A stretch of 64,000 bases of DNA from CAVVFX01 sp963747535. Lineage in GTDB: Bacteria; Acidobacteriota; Terriglobia; Bryobacterales; Bryobacteraceae. The translations under genes and the position numbers were made by a program. Positions within the stretch are counted from its first letter, which is position 1, and every line of letters begins with the position of its first letter. Below, piece after piece: positions 61,465-64,000 of the stretch. The notes beneath the pieces were generated by a model. That model did no database searches. It was not told the origin of the DNA and worked only from the letters and a program-made list of their open reading frames with translations. Location of the stretch: assembly GCA_963747535.1 (NCBI GenBank), contig CAVVFX010000006.1:682001-746000 (forward strand), read 5' to 3'.

Positions 61465-61593
61465 GATTCTTGAGCTTTTCATTTGAGAGTTTTGTCTCTC
61501 ACAATTCATCTTGTTGTGAACGCGGTAATGCTGCCGACGTTAATGGGAGTTAAACGGAGCGACGGCGCACGAATCGAGGGAAGAAAGGGGTTT

Positions 61594-61632
61594 CCAAAGG
61601 GGAAAGAAACCGTAGGTTTCGTTCCCCTTTGG
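61594..61632. repeat. strong hairpin in the insertion's left end
   Basis: CCAAAGGGGAA/TTCCCCTTTGG and GAAACC/GGTTTC form a stem of 17 pairs with one A-G mismatch and a three-base loop GTA. It lies 81 bases before the stop of the minus-strand gene, on its downstream side. It could end that transcript or act as an element end structure; no T-run follows. Confidence 0.6.
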
Positions 61633-61712
61633 GCTGCGACACAGGACGACGCGGTCCCTCGGCGCGCCGCACACCGGAGGGTTGGATGAATAGCTGAGAA
61701 GCAACTGGATGG

Positions 61713-63328
61713 TCAGGCTGCCAAAAGTTGGAGAACTCGCTGAATGGAATGGTCGGCCCGCCGGTAAGCCACCTCGATTTTGGTGGCAGGTTTTGATTCC
61801 GGACGCGGCGGCGCATTGAAAAGGCTATTGGCGAGAGGGCCGCAGACGCGCTTGTGAAACAGGACGAACAGTAGGGCTGCCTTGTTGCCCTTGGCGGATA
61901 ATCGGTAAGCGTAGCGTTTGCCGTCGCGCTCCACGAGCCCGTGAGTTTTCATCTTGCGAAGGTCGTAGCGCAGTTGGTAAGGGTGTAGTTTTCAGCCTTC
62001 AGGCCGAAGGCGGAGAGAATGGCTTGGTGAATCTGCGCAATGCGCCAGCCGCCGAGTTTTGTTGCGGAATGAAGCAGGACCTCCATGAGGCGGATCATCC
62101 GGGTGTCATGGATCTTGATGCCGGGCACACGTGAGTTGCCAGACATGATCGGCAGGGCGAGACGTTGGAAGAGCGGAAAATCGACGTGTACGTTGAGTGC
62201 TTCAGCTTCGAAGGCTGCAAACCGATCCGTCGCGGCAGCCAACTTCTCGCGGACAGCCTCCAGGTTGTCCAAAGACTTCTTCAGGCCGAAGTCTTTGAGA
62301 TTGTTGCTGAGTGCTTCCAGGCGGAGAAAAGTGGTGAACTTCTCGTACATGCGCAGGACGGCATTTTTGCCGCAGGCCCGGAAGACATGATGGCCGTGCT
62401 CGACCTTTTCGAGAACGGTCTGTAGTTTGCCGCGTAACTTCTTATGCAGCCGGAATCCAAAGATCTGAGTGATCTTGTCCGGCAGCATCCGCAGTAAGCC
62501 GATGTCGCAAGAGCGCTCGAATAGTTTGTGGATGGGGAAACTACGGCGGAAGATCAGATTCCGGCAGTATTCGACCTGCTGAATCGAGTAGTGGCGTTTC
62601 AGGTTGATCACCTGGCGGTCGGTTTTAGAAAACTTTGGTCCCACGATCCAGGTCCAGTAATCCAGACGCTTGCGGATGAGATCTGCGCTCAGTCGATCCG
62701 CCGCTGTCTGCAGAGCCTCGGGATCGGCGACCGCTAGAAAGGCGTTATCGTTCTTGCGGAAATTGATCTTACGGCGGAGTAGTTCGCGTTCGATGAAGTG
62801 GTGGCCGTTCAGATAGTAGGTGATCTGGAAGGGCAGGAAGGAGCCAACACACATGGACATGGGCCCCAGCACCTCATCTCGAATGTAGAAGTAGTAATGC
62901 GTGTAGCGGCAGCGCTGTCGCCCGATAATACGGTAATCCGGATCTTCGACCGGAAAACGGGGCGTGCTGGAGCGGAAGGAGGGTCCTACCTCCATACTCT
63001 TCAGAATGAAATAAACGCCGAAAAGATTGTGGCGCTCCATGCGCTGCTGATAGGGGCGGACATAATCCTCTTTCCGCACGCCCTTTTCCGCCCACTCGAT
63101 GGGGATCTTATGGTTGCGGGCGAAGGACTCCACCCAGCCGTTATACTCGTTGGTCCGCTTGCGCAGAACGTCTTTGGTGATGGGGCCGGACTGGTGTACG
63201 TCGCGGAAGAAATGGACGATGTTCTCAGGCCGGGTCAGCAGGGGAATGTGTCCCAGAATGACGATACGGTCGAAACAGTGGTATATAAAAGCCAGCAGGC
63301 TGCCAAACAGCTTTGTGAAGGTTTCCAT
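61713..63328 (-). pseudogene. uncharacterised ~538-residue protein of the insertion, one frameshift near its C-terminus
   Basis: Starts at ATG 63328, four bases after GGGAGGA, and runs METFTKLFGSLLAFIYHCFD, PLLTRPENIVHFFRDVHQSG, DYRIIGRQRCRYTHYYFYIR, CVGSFLPFQITYYLNGHHFI, IRKRLDYWTWIVGPKFSKTD, VEHGHHVFRACGKNAVLRMY, HVDFPLFQRLALPIMSGN. Near 61978 one base is missing; in the next frame LRYDLRKMKTHGLVERDGKR, YAYRLSAKGNKAALLFVLFH to LQLLAA completes it. That tail looks like a winged helix (DNA-binding). The N-terminus is hydrophobic. I recall similar proteins in environmental bacterial genomes, always without function. As the main gene of the insertion it is a candidate mobility or maintenance protein (inference). 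Confidence 0.7.
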
Positions 63329-63403
63329 CGGTCCTCCCTGGAGACTTGTTCGCAACCTGATCATCGGACAGAGGACTGATGGAAATCCAGGGATGCTTGA
63401 GAC

Positions 63404-63763
63404 GTGAAAGATTTCCACGAACTGAAGGTCTGGCAGAAGGCGCACGAACTGACCCTGGCGATCTATCGGGTCACTGCTGATTTTCCACGCGCAGAATTAT
63501 ATGGACTTACCAGTCAACTCAGACGTGCGAGCGCATCGATTGCGGCCAATCTCGCCGAGGGGTGCGGCAGGAGCGGTGACGCCGAGTTCGCCCGCTTCTG
63601 CTCCATCGCGATGGGATCTGCCAGTGAGTTGGAATACCATCTGTTACTGGCCAGAGATCTCAAGCTGTTTAAGCCCGGCGACTACGAAAAACTGACGCCG
63701 CGTGCCACTGAACTGAAACGCATGCTCACGGCGCTGTTGCAAAAGCTGAATGCTGACCGCTGA
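63404..63763 (+). CDS. four-helix bundle protein (23S rRNA IVS/S23 type)
   Basis: 119 residues from GTG at 63404. KDFHELKVWQKAHELTLAIY, FPRAELYGLTSQLRRASASI, AANLAEGCGRSGDAEFARFC, SIAMGSASELEYHLLLARDL and ELKRMLTALLQKLNADR are the family signatures (V.W..A..L, YGL..Q.RRA..SI..NIAEG). Forms a pentameric four-helix bundle in known members; role unclear, often found in intervening sequences and accessory DNA. Divergent from the large gene of the insertion, 75 bases apart, so the two share a promoter region. Intact. Confidence 0.9.
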   Translation: MKDFHELKVWQKAHELTLAIYRVTADFPRAELYGLTSQLRRASASIAANLAEGCGRSGDAEFARFCSIAMGSASELEYHLLLARDLKLFKPGDYEKLTPRATELKRMLTALLQKLNADR

Positions 63764-63800
63764 TAGCTTACGCCTTCAAAATTTCAAATATGTTTGGGTA

Positions 63801-64000
63801 GGGTTAGAGTCCTGTTACGCGGGTTATTGGGATGTCCCGCTGATTTTTGTCACAGGCGACGAGGCCTCCTGTTATGAGGCCCGGCAGCAGTTCCCGGGAG
63901 TCGTGACCGCAGCGGTCAAGCGCGGAGGCGAGGACCCCGAATTCTGCACGGGGCTGGACCCAGAAGTTGCGCATCGTGAAATAGCGCGGAAGGCTGCCGA
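63801..64000 (+). pseudogene. M55 D-aminopeptidase, 3' part (continues off the right edge)
   Basis: Open from 63801 to the window end: GLESCYAGYWDVPLIFVTGD, EASCYEARQQFPGVVTAAVK and EDPEFCTGLDPEVAHREIAR. It continues the M55 protein begun at 60934 exactly after VGEI, with the frame kept once the insertion is removed. The C-terminus is outside the window. No further lesion in the visible part, which argues for a recent insertion. Confidence 0.88.

Larger units (their letters stand above)
61465..63800. mobile_element. 2.34-kb insertion splitting the M55 gene; undescribed element
   Basis: Joining 61464 to 63801 restores the M55 frame: ...GQSVGEI followed by GLESCYAGYWDVPLIFVTGD. TA occurs at both edges (61463-61464 and 63799-63800), consistent with a TA duplication or with no duplication. 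The ends show no inverted repeats. Content: a 39-base hairpin (61594-61632), a minus-strand ~538-codon gene with a winged-helix-like end, and a plus-strand four-helix-bundle gene. No DDE, serine, tyrosine or HUH recombinase is recognised. Confidence 0.8.

Noticed and set aside
61465..63800. Terminal inverted repeats for the insertion in the M55 gene
   Set aside because: The first bases (GATTCTTGAGC) and the reverse complement of the last bases (CCCAAACATAT) do not match.

Overview
The window looks like a chromosomal segment of an acidobacterium of the Solibacter/Bryobacter type (Bryobacterales). This is an inference from gene content: a VWFA-related protein of the acidobacterial type, a large TonB-dependent receptor with an N-terminal carboxypeptidase-regulatory-like domain, DUF1501 and PSD1 (DUF1549/DUF1553) proteins, many Tat-exported sugar enzymes, a Sig-70_X6-type ECF sigma factor next to a TPR Ser/Thr kinase, and a high-GC sequence. 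No rRNA operon or CRISPR array was seen. One tRNA gene, tRNA-Pro(CGG), is present.

Layout. 1-10.9 kb is ordinary chromosome: partial metK (minus strand), a SIMPL protein, a VWFA protein, a UbiE/MenG methyltransferase, a DUF6807 protein, an outer-membrane barrel, a 3-hydroxyacyl-CoA dehydrogenase, a radical SAM protein, a histidine kinase/response regulator pair and tRNA-Pro. Three related palindromic intergenic repeats lie in the first 6 kb. 10.9-24.9 kb, starting at the 3' end of the tRNA, is a decaying accessory region: an integrase remnant, a broken ECF sigma gene, truncated and frameshifted xanthine-dehydrogenase-type subunits, a glycosidase fragment, a frameshifted sedolisin (S53) protease, an ECF-kinase fusion pseudogene with a TPR tail, and a Fn3/BNR protein cut by a single stop codon. 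Intact genes there are few (an EEP nuclease/phosphatase and a cytochrome c lipoprotein).

25.4-46.9 kb is a largely intact carbohydrate-utilisation locus. A FadR-type regulator sits between two divergently arranged paralogous sugar isomerases. One of them heads a tight five-gene operon (isomerase, ThuA, Gfo/Idh/MocA, RhaT-type symporter, URO-D family). The divergent promoters and a TGGTnnnACCA-type operator are readable. Then come a TonB-dependent receptor, an uncharacterised alkaline-phosphatase-like/401-aa gene pair, a Tat-exported glycosidase-like protein, a zinc alcohol dehydrogenase, an exported enolase-superfamily dehydratase and an exported 2-hydroxyacid dehydrogenase. 47.6-57.7 kb holds a diheme-PQQ dehydrogenase and a co-directional set DUF1501 - PSD1 - M81 peptidase - MFS transporter.

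57.7-64 kb is a graveyard of mobile DNA: a Tn3 transposase N-terminus, a TIR-bounded element carrying a dead GxxExxY gene with a second inverted-repeat element in it, decayed acetamidase and isochorismatase-like genes, and, most notably, a 2.34-kb insertion that splits an M55 D-aminopeptidase gene. Removing 61465-63800 restores the M55 reading frame exactly. The insert carries an uncharacterised ~538-aa protein with a winged-helix-like C-terminus and a divergent four-helix-bundle (23S IVS type) protein. It has no recognisable transposase and no obvious terminal inverted repeats, so it is the best candidate here for an undescribed mobile element.
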